From an uncultured Psychroserpens sp. (GTDB lineage: Bacteria > Bacteroidota > Bacteroidia > Flavobacteriales > Flavobacteriaceae): a stretch of 64,000 nucleotides of DNA. The notes beneath the pieces are model-generated. The model did not search any database. It was not told the DNA's origin and worked only from the letters and a program-made list of their open reading frames with translations. The DNA is taken from positions 1,054,001-1,118,000 of the forward strand of contig NZ_CANMRL010000001.1 in assembly GCF_947500255.1 (NCBI RefSeq). Direction: 5' to 3'. The position numbers were made by a program, and so were the translations under genes. Of this stretch, positions 18,254-27,198 are shown piece after piece (position 1 is the stretch's first letter; the number at the start of each line of letters is the position of its first letter).

Positions 18254-19180
18254 ATGGAAAATTATATTTTTATACCAATCATCTTTTTTTCAGTAATTGT
18301 AATAATTTCAGCTTTCTTTATTGTGAAACAGCAAACTGCTGCTATTATAGAGCGATTTGGTAAATATCAAAGCATAAGACATTCTGGCTTACAACTTAAA
18401 ATTCCTTTAGTTGATCGTATTGCAGGAAAACTGAGTTTAAAAATTCAGCAATTAGATGTGATCATCGAGACCAAAACCTTAGATGATGTATTTGTACGTT
18501 TAAAAGTATCTGTACAATACAAAGTAATAAGAGACAAGGTTTACGATGCCTTTTATAAACTGGATTATCCTCATGACCAAATCACATCTTACGTGTTTGA
18601 TGTAGTACGTGCCGAAGTGCCTAAAATGAAATTAGACGACGTTTTTGTACGTAAAGATGATATTGCTATTGCAGTAAAATCAGAGCTTAATGATGCTATG
18701 ATTGAATATGGTTATGATATTATTAAAACCTTAGTAACTGATATAGATCCAGATTCGCAAGTAAAAGCGGCTATGAACAGAATTAATGCGTCTGAGCGTG
18801 AAAAAATTGCAGCACAATTTGAAGGAGATGCTGCGCGTATCTTAATTGTAGAAAAAGCGAAAGCAGAAGCAGAAAGTAAGCGCTTACAAGGACAGGGTAT
18901 TGCAGATCAACGTCGTGAAATTGCACGTGGTTTAGAAGAATCTGTAGAAGTGCTAAATAAAGTTGGTATTAATTCTCAAGAGGCTTCAGCATTAATTGTT
19001 GTAACTCAACATTATGACACGTTACAGTCTATAGGTCAAGAAACTAATAGTAACTTAATCTTGTTACCTAACTCTCCACAAGCCGGAAGCCAAATGCTTA
19101 ATGATATGGTGGCGAGCTTTACAGCGAGTAATCAAATTGGTGAAGCAATGAAAAATGCTAAAAAGAAAAAAGAAGAGTAA
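18254..19180 (+). CDS. SPFH/Band 7 (stomatin-like) membrane protein
   Basis: 308 residues. An N-terminal membrane helix (about 5-25) is followed by the Band 7 domain (about 26-200: VKQQTAAIIERFGKYQSIRHSGLQLKIP in pieces, then VRLKVSVQYKV) and an Ala/Glu-rich helix (about 180-235) that drives ring assembly. Family members form large oligomers that organise membrane microdomains and often escort proteases. No NfeD partner gene is next to it, so this looks like a stand-alone stomatin. Confidence 0.9.
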   Translation: MENYIFIPIIFFSVIVIISAFFIVKQQTAAIIERFGKYQSIRHSGLQLKIPLVDRIAGKLSLKIQQLDVIIETKTLDDVFVRLKVSVQYKVIRDKVYDAFYKLDYPHDQITSYVFDVVRAEVPKMKLDDVFVRKDDIAIAVKSELNDAMIEYGYDIIKTLVTDIDPDSQVKAAMNRINASEREKIAAQFEGDAARILIVEKAKAEAESKRLQGQGIADQRREIARGLEESVEVLNKVGINSQEASALIVVTQHYDTLQSIGQETNSNLILLPNSPQAGSQMLNDMVASFTASNQIGEAMKNAKKKKEE

Positions 19181-19205
19181 TCAACTATCTTTATAAATAA
19201 AAAAG

Positions 19206-19239
19206 AACCTGAAGGCTATAATATGCTTTCAGGTTTTTT
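19206..19239. terminator. Bidirectional terminator between the SPFH gene and 19242
   Basis: AACCTGAA pairs with TTCAGGTT across a 14-nt loop region, with T runs on both strands. It separates two convergent genes. Confidence 0.82.
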
Positions 19240-19241
19240 AT

Positions 19242-19742
19242 TTAAATCTTCTTAGTCTTGGACGCTTTCTTTTTTTTATCAGGTTCTTTTGTCTCACTTC
19301 CTGCCCATGGAAACGTTAAAGACGTACTAGCGAATGTCGTTCCAAAATTAACATTAGCGTGATAGACTTGGCTTATAGCATCTTTAACCTGGTGATCAGT
19401 CAATTCTTTTAAAGGATGAATAAAAACAGCCCAAAGAATACCTTCGGAAACAGCATATTTTACATCTAATGCTGTATGAAAATTAGCTACTAAAGCTGCT
19501 TTAAGTAAGTCGTCATCTAACGTGTTTGCTTCTACAATAGGTGAAATGATTCGCATTCTATTGTGGTTTGTGTCTGTAAATGATGCTAATTGGACATCAT
19601 TGACAAAAAATTGCCAAGCGCCATTATTACCTTGAATTGAATCACTAAGTGTGGTATATATCTCGTTTAATTTGTCGTTATTCATCTCTTGACCAAAGGA
19701 AATTAATGGCAAAAGACATAATATGAAGATTACTTTTCTCAT
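19242..19742 (-). CDS. Secreted protein of unknown function, possibly YbjN-like fold
   Basis: 166 residues with a signal peptide (MRKVIFILCLLPLISFGQ). The body alternates helices and strands (WQFFVNDVQLASF..., MRIISPIVE, LLKAALVANFHTALDVKYAVSEG, LWAVFIHPLKELT), a pattern like the YbjN/CesT-type sensory fold, but this is only a visual likeness. It ends in a Lys-rich tail (KKKKASKTKK). It converges with the SPFH gene; nothing nearby hints at its role. Confidence 0.65.
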   Translation of the reverse strand: MRKVIFILCLLPLISFGQEMNNDKLNEIYTTLSDSIQGNNGAWQFFVNDVQLASFTDTNHNRMRIISPIVEANTLDDDLLKAALVANFHTALDVKYAVSEGILWAVFIHPLKELTDHQVKDAISQVYHANVNFGTTFASTSLTFPWAGSETKEPDKKKKASKTKKI

Positions 19743-19801
19743 GGTATTGCGTTTTATACTAAGTCGGAAAAAACGTCAATTACAAACACACAAGTCATTA
19801 A

Positions 19802-20959
19802 TTATTTAAACGGATGTCGTTCATCCCACTCTCGTATGGGGTTGGCATACTTTACAACTAACTTTAAAACCGTATTTGCAATGACATTATTGGTATGCTT
19901 TAAATAAATATGCATGTTATGTGGTTTTGCGCCTACCGAGCTTTTAATTTCCATGGCTGTTCTGGCAAAAATAACTTCATTATACTCATGATTAATACCA
20001 AAAGAAGCCATGTCAAATAGCATATTAAGATACATTTGGTGTTGGTGCTGCAGTGCTTGATCATAACCTAAAAAATAAGTTTCAAGTTTCTTGTGGTTCA
20101 AAACCAATGTGTAAAAACCGACTAGACGATCCTCCAAAAAGTATCCAAACAATTTGAAATTATCGTTAAGTTGAAGCTTTAAATTATAAAAGTGATCCTT
20201 ATGTAATTTAAAGGAGTTAACACCTGCGTTATCAGAGACACACTCGTATAATTCATATAATCTATCAGAAGATTGCTTAACCTTATCAAGGTTTAATTCT
20301 TTACGCGTGATAGCAGCACTTTTTTTTCGTGCTGTTTTATAGCGTCTACGATACTTCTTGTTAAACGAACTAATATAGTCTTCAGGTATTTTCCAATCAT
20401 CTCGCACATTAAAAATCATATTCGGTTGCACTTGCGCTTTATATAACTTTTCGCTTTGGAAAAAAGAGGAACTATGATGAATGGGATCATCTTCAAAATA
20501 ATCTTTGTAACCTATAATTCTAATTTTTTTATTGAATTTCTCTCTAATTGTTTTTGTGAGCACTTTAATTCCTTCGGAAATGGTATTTAAAAATTCATCT
20601 TGAGACAGAGCATCAGAATTAAAATACAAACCATGTTGTCCAGTATGCATTAAATTACCTACGATAAGCGCGTTTCCTTTAACAATTTTGGAGATGAGTA
20701 TTTTTCCACAGCGTTTAAAAAATTGATTAGACGTCTTTCTAAACACATCATCTAAATACATTTCAACACGTTGAATAATGGCAATACCCACTAACTTTTC
20801 CGAAGAAAATACAGCTAAAAAATAACTAGAAATATTTGTTGGTGACGATGCCTCTAATGCTTTTAAAAAAGGTGTTTTTAAAAAAATATCGTTAACCAAA
20901 AGCTCATCCCAAGACTCAGGTAGATCTGCAACCGAATTGTATAGTTTAAAGTGTGTCAA
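19802..20959 (-). CDS. GNAT/FemAB-like acyltransferase-fold protein
   Basis: 385 residues, no signal peptide. The C-terminal half (about 200-350) has the pattern of a GNAT or FemAB acyl-transfer domain: FKLFGYFLEDRLVGFYTLV is the core hairpin, followed by ETYFLGYD and a long helix. The basic segment SFNKKYRRRYKTARKK (about 203-218) resembles the region of FemAB-like proteins that begins the second domain. The substrate is unknown; similar Bacteroidota proteins are annotated only as N-acetyltransferases. Confidence 0.6.
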   Translation of the reverse strand: MTHFKLYNSVADLPESWDELLVNDIFLKTPFLKALEASSPTNISSYFLAVFSSEKLVGIAIIQRVEMYLDDVFRKTSNQFFKRCGKILISKIVKGNALIVGNLMHTGQHGLYFNSDALSQDEFLNTISEGIKVLTKTIREKFNKKIRIIGYKDYFEDDPIHHSSSFFQSEKLYKAQVQPNMIFNVRDDWKIPEDYISSFNKKYRRRYKTARKKSAAITRKELNLDKVKQSSDRLYELYECVSDNAGVNSFKLHKDHFYNLKLQLNDNFKLFGYFLEDRLVGFYTLVLNHKKLETYFLGYDQALQHQHQMYLNMLFDMASFGINHEYNEVIFARTAMEIKSSVGAKPHNMHIYLKHTNNVIANTVLKLVVKYANPIREWDERHPFK

Positions 20960-20962
20960 TGC

Positions 20963-21000
20963 AAAAAAAGAAAGGCCGAAAATTACAATTCTCAGCCTTT
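20963..21000 (-). terminator. Terminator of the DUF1761 gene
   Basis: On the minus strand AAAGGC...GCCTTT forms a stem that extends through G-U pairs to an AATT/AATT inner stem, followed by a seven-base T run. It lies 27 nt past the DUF1761 stop. Confidence 0.8.
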
Positions 21001-21026
21001 AATTATGTTAAATCTATATAAAAGTT

Positions 21027-21518
21027 TTAGTTCCATCCGCACAGGATTGCTCCCATTACAGCTAAAGTCACTATCCAATATCCAGAATTGATAAAAATGT
21101 ATTTAGCATTTTTTCGTTCAAATAAAGCTATGGTTCCAATTATAGGCAGTGCACCAAATACTCCAAAAATAGTACCATGAAGCGCACCATGTTTGAATGT
21201 TCGGTACGCATCACCATAATCTGCCATAAACGCTTCAAAAGACGCTTTAGCTCCCTCTGGTTCTCCACCAATCATACCTAGCGCTCCCCATTGGTGATTA
21301 GTGAATTGCATTAATAATACCGCTAACATAGCAGCAAAAAGTAAGGCTAGGCCAAAAATCACAGCCATATTGCCGCTTTTCATTTTTTCTTCTGTCATCC
21401 CAGAAGCTCTCATCCAAGCATTCCCAAATACTTTTGGGTTATACCAGATGGCTCCAATAACCAATGCTGCAACTGCTGCAACAGGTATTGCTAATGGGGA
21501 AATTGGTAATGTATCCAT
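21027..21518 (-). CDS. DUF1761 family membrane protein
   Basis: 163 residues with four hydrophobic segments (about 10-27, 48-68, 112-130 and 140-160). The motifs AALVIGAIWYNPKVFGNAWM at the N-terminus and FKHGALHGTIFG in the third segment are those of DUF1761. Function is unknown. It appears monocistronic with its own terminator downstream. Confidence 0.82.
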   Translation of the reverse strand: MDTLPISPLAIPVAAVAALVIGAIWYNPKVFGNAWMRASGMTEEKMKSGNMAVIFGLALLFAAMLAVLLMQFTNHQWGALGMIGGEPEGAKASFEAFMADYGDAYRTFKHGALHGTIFGVFGALPIIGTIALFERKNAKYIFINSGYWIVTLAVMGAILCGWN

Positions 21519-21552
21519 AATATTAAAATTTTAGTTAGTCCTCTAAATGTAC

Positions 21553-21584
21553 AAAAAAACCTCAAAGCGTATTTCTTCGAGGTT
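21553..21584 (-). terminator. Terminator of glnS
   Basis: On the minus strand AACCTCGAAG pairs with CTTTGAGGTT (one G-U pair) and a seven-base T run follows, 23 nt beyond the glnS stop. Confidence 0.85.
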
Positions 21585-21606
21585 GTTAAAACTATTGTAT
21601 GTGGTT

Positions 21607-23610
21607 CTATATCGCTTTTGCTTCCGTTACCAATAATTCGTTTTTATCTTCTAATGCTTTCGATATAAACGCTTCGATATCACCATTGCGTTCTTGTCCG
21701 TTTTTAAGCAAGACGCCAAGTGTCAACATGGTTGCAATACGCGTTCCTACTTTTTTAGCTGCAGTATTAAAAAGTGGTTGTAAATCTTCATAGCTTACGT
21801 TTTCTGCAAGTTTTAGAATTTCAGCTTTAGATTTTTCTTGTTTCGCTTCAGGTAAGTTTGTGTATTTTTTACCTAGCTGCTTAATCACTTCAATTGCTGG
21901 TCGTTGTTGTTGAGGTTGTTTTGGCTTATTTTGATTGTGTTGAGGTTTTGGTTTTTGTTTTGCCCAAGAGTCTCTAAGTCCAACTGTTTTATTAAATACT
22001 AAATGTTCTGGAGTTGCATCATTATCAACATTAAAATAACCAATACGCTGAAACTGGAAACGATCACCAATACTAGCATTGGTTAAGCTTGGTTCTACAT
22101 AAGCCTCTGTAGTTTTTAAAGAGTTTGGATTAATAAACTCCATATAATCTTTGTCTTGGTGACTATCTGGTGCTTCGTCCATAAATAATCGGTCATATTC
22201 TCTAACCTCAGCTTTTATAGCATGCTTAATAGATACCCAATGTAAGGTGCCTTTTACTTTCTTTTCAGTATCTGTAGAATACGTACAATGAATTTCGGTA
22301 ATGTTACCATCAGCATCCTTAATCACTCGTTCTCCTTTAATAATGTATGCGTTTTTTAATCGTACTTCACTACCTAACTTTAGTCTAAAGAACTTACTGC
22401 TAGCTTCTTCTTTAAAATCGGCTTTTTCAATATACAACTCTCTTGAAAATGGTACTTTTCTAGATCCAGCACTTACATCTTCAGGGTTATTTTCGGCTTC
22501 TAGCCATTCTTCTTTATCTTCAGGATAATTGGTAACGACTAATTTTACAGGATCCAATACAGCCATGACTCTTGGAGCCGTTTTATTTAAGTCTTCGCGA
22601 ATACAAAACTCTAGAAGAGATACATCAATGACATTTTCACGTTTAGCCACACCTACGCGCTCAATGAAATGGCGAATAGAATTTGGTGTATATCCACGAC
22701 GTCTCAATCCAGAAATGGTAGGCATTCTAGGATCATCCCATCCAGAAACAACTCCTTCTTCTACTAATTTGAGTAACTTTCGCTTACTCATAATTGTGTA
22801 GCTTAAGTTTAAACGCGCAAATTCTCGTTGTTTTGGAAGCATAGGTAGCTCTTTTGAAGCATAACCATATACATGCTCCTTGAACCAGTCGTAAAGCGCT
22901 CTATGGGGCTTAAATTCTAGAGAACATAATGAGTGTGATATTTGTTCGATATAATCACTTTCACCATGTGTCCAATCGTACATAGGATAAATACACCAGT
23001 CGTTGCCGGTTCTGTGGTGATGTTTTTTTAAAATACGGTACATCAATGGATCTCGCATCAACATATTAGGATGTTGCATATCTATTTTAGCTCGAAGAAT
23101 ATGCTCACCTTCATCAAACTCGCCATTTTTCATACGCTCAAATAAATCGAGATTCTCTTCAATGCTTCTATTGCGATAAGGCCCTTCAATACCTGGTTGA
23201 GTTGGTGTTCCTTTTTGCTCAGCAATAGCTTCACTGGACTGTGAGTCTACATAAGCTTTTCCATCTTTAATAAGTTGAATCGCCCAGTCGTAAAGTGTTT
23301 GGAAATAATCTGAAGAATAAAGTTCATTCGCCCATTCATACCCAAGCCATTTGATATCGCGCTTGATCGCATCTACATATTCCTGTTCTTCCTTTGCTGG
23401 ATTAGTATCATCAAAACGAAGATTTACAGGTGCATTGTATTTTTCTCCTAAACCAAAACTAATACCAATAGCCTTAGTATGACCAATATGCAAGTAACCG
23501 TTTGGCTCTGGTGGAAAGCGAAAACGAAGTTTATCTTTTGATAATCCATTTTCTAGATCTTCTTCTATGATATGCTCTATAAAATTGAGCGATTTAGTTT
23601 CTTCAGACAT
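21607..23610 (-). CDS. glnS: Glutaminyl-tRNA synthetase with C-terminal extension
   Basis: Class I synthetase charging tRNA-Gln. I start it at the Met of MSEETKSLNFIEHIIEEDL, giving 667 residues; the longer frame adds 52 residues with no family likeness. The HIGH-type motif is in FPPEPNGYLHIGHTKAI, and the KMSKS-type motif is IMSKRKL. After the anticodon-binding beta-barrels (ending near SWAKQ) come a Gln/Pro/Lys linker (about 552-572) and a helical tail of about 95 residues not found in E. coli GlnRS. Many Bacteroidota GlnRS carry a YqeY-type C-terminal fusion; this tail is in that place and is shorter, so I take it as a reduced version. Confidence 0.95.
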   Translation of the reverse strand: MSEETKSLNFIEHIIEEDLENGLSKDKLRFRFPPEPNGYLHIGHTKAIGISFGLGEKYNAPVNLRFDDTNPAKEEQEYVDAIKRDIKWLGYEWANELYSSDYFQTLYDWAIQLIKDGKAYVDSQSSEAIAEQKGTPTQPGIEGPYRNRSIEENLDLFERMKNGEFDEGEHILRAKIDMQHPNMLMRDPLMYRILKKHHHRTGNDWCIYPMYDWTHGESDYIEQISHSLCSLEFKPHRALYDWFKEHVYGYASKELPMLPKQREFARLNLSYTIMSKRKLLKLVEEGVVSGWDDPRMPTISGLRRRGYTPNSIRHFIERVGVAKRENVIDVSLLEFCIREDLNKTAPRVMAVLDPVKLVVTNYPEDKEEWLEAENNPEDVSAGSRKVPFSRELYIEKADFKEEASSKFFRLKLGSEVRLKNAYIIKGERVIKDADGNITEIHCTYSTDTEKKVKGTLHWVSIKHAIKAEVREYDRLFMDEAPDSHQDKDYMEFINPNSLKTTEAYVEPSLTNASIGDRFQFQRIGYFNVDNDATPEHLVFNKTVGLRDSWAKQKPKPQHNQNKPKQPQQQRPAIEVIKQLGKKYTNLPEAKQEKSKAEILKLAENVSYEDLQPLFNTAAKKVGTRIATMLTLGVLLKNGQERNGDIEAFISKALEDKNELLVTEAKAI

Positions 23611-23721
23611 GCTTTTAAAATAATAGGCAAAGTTATTAAATAATATATCAAATAAACATCTAAAATGAATTCGATGTATAATTGATATTTGCGTCTTATA
23701 TTTGTTATAAAATAGAATACT

Positions 23722-24084
23722 TTGGGAATAATAAAAGTTGAAAACATACGCATTTTTGCTCATCATGGTTGCTTAAAAGAAGAAACTAAAATTGGAAGTG
23801 ACTATCGTGTAGATCTTGTGGTTAAGGCTAATTTAAAAACCTCAGCTGTAACTGACAAGCTTAGTGATACAGTAGATTATGTATTACTTAATAAAATAGT
23901 AAAAGAAGAAATGCAGCAACCCTCCAAATTATTGGAAACTGTTGCACAGCGTATATTGGATCGTATTTTTAAAGAAGATTTATTAGTAAAAAAAGCAACT
24001 GTAAGTGTAAGTAAACTCAATCCTCCAATTGGAGGAGATGTAGAGAGCGTAACGATAAAAATGACCAAAAGACGAAAAAACTAA
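23722..24084 (+). CDS. folB: Dihydroneopterin aldolase
   Basis: 120 residues. It converts 7,8-dihydroneopterin to 6-hydroxymethyl-dihydropterin in folate synthesis. Seen: IRIFAHHGCLKEE (FolB opens with a G-x-x-x-x-E-type strand), VDYVLLNKIV, the catalytic-region TVAQRILDRIF, and VSVSKLNPPIGGDVESV. The reading frame has an in-frame stop 9 nt before the TTG at 23722 and no ATG before residue 110 or so, so TTG is the start. It is divergent from glnS. Confidence 0.9.
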   Translation: MGIIKVENIRIFAHHGCLKEETKIGSDYRVDLVVKANLKTSAVTDKLSDTVDYVLLNKIVKEEMQQPSKLLETVAQRILDRIFKEDLLVKKATVSVSKLNPPIGGDVESVTIKMTKRRKN

Positions 24085-24152
24085 GGGTTTATAGTGTAAA
24101 ATGGTAATTTTTTATACATTTGCCTTCCTCGTTTACGAGTAATAATAAACAA

Positions 24153-24223
24153 GGCATCTTGGCCGAGTGGCTAGGCAGAGGTCTGCAAAACCTTGTACAG
24201 CGGTTCGAATCCGCTAGATGCCT
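24153..24223 (+). tRNA. tRNA-Cys (anticodon GCA)
   Basis: A complete cloverleaf: the 7-bp acceptor stem GGCATCT/AGATGCC, D-arm with GGCCGAGTGGC, anticodon loop CTGCAAA giving GCA, and T-arm AGCGGTTCGAATCCGCT. The discriminator base is T (U73), the known identity base for cysteine. CCA is not encoded. It is followed at once by a terminator. Confidence 0.97.
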
Positions 24224-24226
24224 CTA

Positions 24227-24258
24227 AAACCTTCAAGTATTAACTTGGAGGTTTTTTT
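24227..24258 (+). terminator. Terminator after tRNA-Cys
   Basis: A 12-bp stem AAACCTTCAAGT/ACTTGGAGGTTT (one G-U) with a 4-nt loop and a seven-T tail. It may also serve the convergent gene that ends at 24263. Confidence 0.88.
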
Positions 24259-24262
24259 ATTT

Positions 24263-25132
24263 CTATTGCTTTTCAATCTTAACATAATAATTCAAGAATC
24301 GATATAGTTGCGAATAGTTTGCACCTTTAGAATCTGATACTAACTGAAAAAAGTAGCGTTCGTTGTTGTGATCTATAATTCTTGCAACACCAATGATACG
24401 ATCTACTTTATTTTTAATTTCAAAGTTTATTCTATCAATGTTATCAGAAACGGTTGAAGAATCGATATTGTTAACTGTTAACTCACTTGAAGGGTATTGG
24501 TTAATCAAACGGTTTCTAAATGTTTTCCATTGGTTGAAAAGGCTTTTAGTTTTATCTTTTTCAATTTTGTTATAAATAAAATAATACCCTCGAGATGTTG
24601 CTCTAACAGGAAGATCTGTATCGCTATCTGAAATGGATAAATGAAATCCATCAGGCAAATTAAGTTTCATACGTTGATTTAAGACAACAACTGTGTCTTC
24701 GATAAGTTTTTTGCTGAAATGAGCATTTCTATATCTATCACTTAAATAATTAAGCGTATTCACATGATGACGTCTTTGATATGCTCTTTCTTGCTGTTCT
24801 TCAAAATATTTATCGTATTGAGATTGTTGAGGAGGGTTATTATTCTTTTGATGTCTTGCTACTGATCGTATTATTTTAAAACCTAGCAACACAATAGAAA
24901 TTACTACAGACGCTGTAATCCATGAAGAACTTCTATTTAGCTTCATGCGATCTCTTTCTTTCTCTTTTTTTAATAGAGCACTATCTTCAACATAATCCTT
25001 ACAAAAGCCATCAAAATTAGGTTTTTTATCAGTTAATCCGCAGAGTATACCAACTTGTAAATTATTTTTCCTGTGAACACAGTTCTTGCAAAACCTTAGA
25101 CGCTCCTTTAGTAAAATATCTTCATTATTCAT
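24263..25132 (-). CDS. Membrane protein with N-terminal four-cysteine motif, unknown
   Basis: 289 residues. The N-terminus has four Cys (CKNC at about 15-18, then ILCGL and GFCKDY), spaced like a small zinc or treble-clef module. A basic/acidic linker and one membrane helix (WITASVVISIVLLGFKII, about 71-88) follow. The soluble remainder (about 120-289) has alternating strands and helices ending in FYYVKIEKQ-like sequence. I do not recognise a family for the C-terminal part. It precedes the FKI-HWPY gene by 14 nt and lies downstream of it in the same operon. Confidence 0.68.
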   Translation of the reverse strand: MNNEDILLKERLRFCKNCVHRKNNLQVGILCGLTDKKPNFDGFCKDYVEDSALLKKEKERDRMKLNRSSSWITASVVISIVLLGFKIIRSVARHQKNNNPPQQSQYDKYFEEQQERAYQRRHHVNTLNYLSDRYRNAHFSKKLIEDTVVVLNQRMKLNLPDGFHLSISDSDTDLPVRATSRGYYFIYNKIEKDKTKSLFNQWKTFRNRLINQYPSSELTVNNIDSSTVSDNIDRINFEIKNKVDRIIGVARIIDHNNERYFFQLVSDSKGANYSQLYRFLNYYVKIEKQ

Positions 25133-25146
25133 AAAATTATGAGGTG

Positions 25147-25677
25147 TTAAGATCGTTTAATTACAAAATAATCAACTATAAGCATGATGCTTAATAACAA
25201 AAAACCGAATGTCAAAATTAATGAGCCATAAGGCCAGTGCTGTATTTTAAATAATGCTCCAAATATGATTAATGCTATTGTCACAATACAAAACCCATAA
25301 TAGAAGAATTTTACAAAGCCATTGTTTATAAGTTGCCTACTTGTAAAATAATTGAGTCCATCTTCAATAAACCACCAAATGAAGAAGATTAATAAAATTA
25401 ATTCAAGTGCATATGCTATAAAAGTAATGTGATATGTTTTTAGTACAAGGTTTACTGTCCATACAAGAACGAGTCCTAATTTTACAATATCAATACGTGT
25501 TTTCTCCGTTTTGTATAGAAACCGAATACTATATAAAAGCATTAATAGTACACTACCTATCAATAATAATTGGTTGGCATAGGGCCAGTGCATTATTTTA
25601 AATAATACACTATAAATTACAAGTATTAATACTATTCTAAGTGGGAATGTAAGTATCTTTTTAGTCGGATTTTGCAC
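25147..25677 (-). CDS. Five- or six-helix membrane protein with paired FKI-x-HWPY motifs
   Basis: 176 residues, nearly all membrane. Two copies of the same motif, FKIMHWPYANQLL (about 26-38) and FKIQHWPYGSLIL (about 143-155), each lie at the outer end of a helix, suggesting an internal duplication. The motif recalls the KIMHWP segment of GldL, the membrane motor protein of flavobacterial gliding and type 9 secretion, but the rest of the protein does not look like GldL. Function unknown. It lies 11 nt after the LysE-family gene and 14 nt before the Cys-motif gene. Confidence 0.68.
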   Translation of the reverse strand: MQNPTKKILTFPLRIVLILVIYSVLFKIMHWPYANQLLLIGSVLLMLLYSIRFLYKTEKTRIDIVKLGLVLVWTVNLVLKTYHITFIAYALELILLIFFIWWFIEDGLNYFTSRQLINNGFVKFFYYGFCIVTIALIIFGALFKIQHWPYGSLILTFGFLLLSIMLIVDYFVIKRS

Positions 25678-25688
25678 TATAACCTGAT

Positions 25689-26375
25689 TTAATTACCTAT
25701 AGGATTAACACGCTCTATTTGCTCTTTACTTTTTTCGTAAAGTTCAGGGAACAAACCTTGTGTTAATAAGAGTACTCCAAAACCTAAAATCACTAGGGCA
25801 ATGATTTTTTTTGTTTTAAAAATGAGACGAGGAGTTAGTTTATTCTTTAATCGTTTAGCGAGTGCAATTTTAATTAAATCGGTTAAAAAATAAACTGTTA
25901 ACATGGTGATAATAAATATAAGCACACCGTTTTCAGATTCGGTAATAGTGCTTCCAATAACAATAAATCCTAGCCAACCTAATAGCACACCAATATTTAT
26001 AAAATTAAGTAAGAAGCCTTTTATAAATAGCTTTCCGTAGGCATTCTTTTGGATTTCAACGCGATGATATTCTTTGACAATTGAACGAAAAGACTTAGAT
26101 GTTTTTATAAAAGAAATAAAACCATAAACCGCTAAAAGTATACCTCCAAAAATTAGGAAATTTGGGTCGTCTTTTATTTTATCAATAAGGTTATTGGTAC
26201 TATAAAATGCTAATAAAATAAAGACAATATCTGCTAAAATAACACCTAAATCAAAGATTAAAGCGCTTCTAAATCCTTTGGTAGCACTAGTTTCGAGCAG
26301 TACAAAAAATACTGGACCAATTGTGAACGCAAGGATAATTCCGAAGGGAATAGCCGCTAAAATATCATCAAACAT
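25689..26375 (-). CDS. LysE-family transporter
   Basis: 228 residues with about six membrane helices. The N-terminal IPFGIILAFTIGPVFFVLLETSATKGFRSALIFDLGVILADI (spanning about 8-50) is the LysE/RhtB signature region, with the conserved GP pair and a Gly-rich first helix. The family exports amino acids and analogues. The substrate is unknown. It leads a small minus-strand cluster. Confidence 0.87.
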   Translation of the reverse strand: MFDDILAAIPFGIILAFTIGPVFFVLLETSATKGFRSALIFDLGVILADIVFILLAFYSTNNLIDKIKDDPNFLIFGGILLAVYGFISFIKTSKSFRSIVKEYHRVEIQKNAYGKLFIKGFLLNFINIGVLLGWLGFIVIGSTITESENGVLIFIITMLTVYFLTDLIKIALAKRLKNKLTPRLIFKTKKIIALVILGFGVLLLTQGLFPELYEKSKEQIERVNPIGN

Positions 26376-26440
26376 ATAGGAAATAGCTTTCCTACAAAAC
26401 TAATAAAAAAGACGCGTACTCAGCTAGTTTGAGCAATAGA

Positions 26441-27115
26441 TTAGTTCATTCGTTTAATTCGACCGCCTAATGTCGTTTTTTCTTTAATATTTTGTGGATT
26501 TCCGTAGATATATACATCACCACCAGCAATAACTCTAGCATCTACTGTTTTAGAGGCATTAATATCGGCTTCTCCAGCAGCTTTTATATTTACTGAAGTG
26601 TTTTTTGTTTCGAAAGCTTTCCCTTCGTAAACACCACCAGTATTTAAAGTAATGGCTTGAGAAATAGCCTTACCACGAGTTTCAACAATACCTCCAGATA
26701 CGGCTTTAATATCAACTTGGTCTACATCTAAACCTATTTTTAAATGTGCGCCTTCTTGTGCTTTTAATTCTATTTGACTTTGCTTAATAAGCTCATTAGA
26801 TGTAATAAAAGCACCTTCATTACCATCAATAACATCTAGTGTTGTATAATGCACTGAAACGAAGGTACGATCACCATTAAAACTCTTATCGGTTTTCATT
26901 CTGATCTTTAATTTACCATCTTTATTGATTACAACTACATCTTCTATATCATCTCCAGTAATTTCTACTTTTGATTCGTCAGATTTAACAAGATTAACAG
27001 TAATGAGGTCATAAACTTTAACTTCATTAAAGTCACCAACAGCTCTCTCTTTAGGATTTTGAGCAATTAATAGTGAAGTAAATAAAGCTAATGTGAGGGT
27101 AAGAAAAGTTTTCAT
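26441..27115 (-). CDS. Head GIN domain-containing protein (DUF2807)
   Basis: 224 residues with a signal peptide (residues 1-18). The body is a right-handed beta-helix built of short strands with Gly/Asn turns: GDFNEVKVYDLITVNLVK, VEITGDDIEDVV, VSGGIVETRG, AAGEADINASKT, VIAGGDVYIYGNPQ. These are the recurring motifs of the putative auto-transporter/adhesin head GIN domain common in Bacteroidota. Role unknown; it is probably at the cell surface or in the periplasm. Confidence 0.85.
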   Translation of the reverse strand: MKTFLTLTLALFTSLLIAQNPKERAVGDFNEVKVYDLITVNLVKSDESKVEITGDDIEDVVVINKDGKLKIRMKTDKSFNGDRTFVSVHYTTLDVIDGNEGAFITSNELIKQSQIELKAQEGAHLKIGLDVDQVDIKAVSGGIVETRGKAISQAITLNTGGVYEGKAFETKNTSVNIKAAGEADINASKTVDARVIAGGDVYIYGNPQNIKEKTTLGGRIKRMN

Positions 27116-27198
27116 CTTGATGTGTTTTTATAATACTTACGTGTGATTGATGTATTAAAGATGATACTAAATGTTAATTGTTACAGTATTATCAAAAT

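Noticed and set aside
16597-18931. Other CACGTG cores (near 16598 and 18925) as parS sites
   Set aside because: Both lie inside coding genes and their flanks do not match TGTT/AACA.
23611-23766. The 52-codon N-terminal extension of the glnS frame
   Set aside because: It has no likeness to GlnRS and would overlap the folB start region; the Met at 23610 fits family length and the conserved start.
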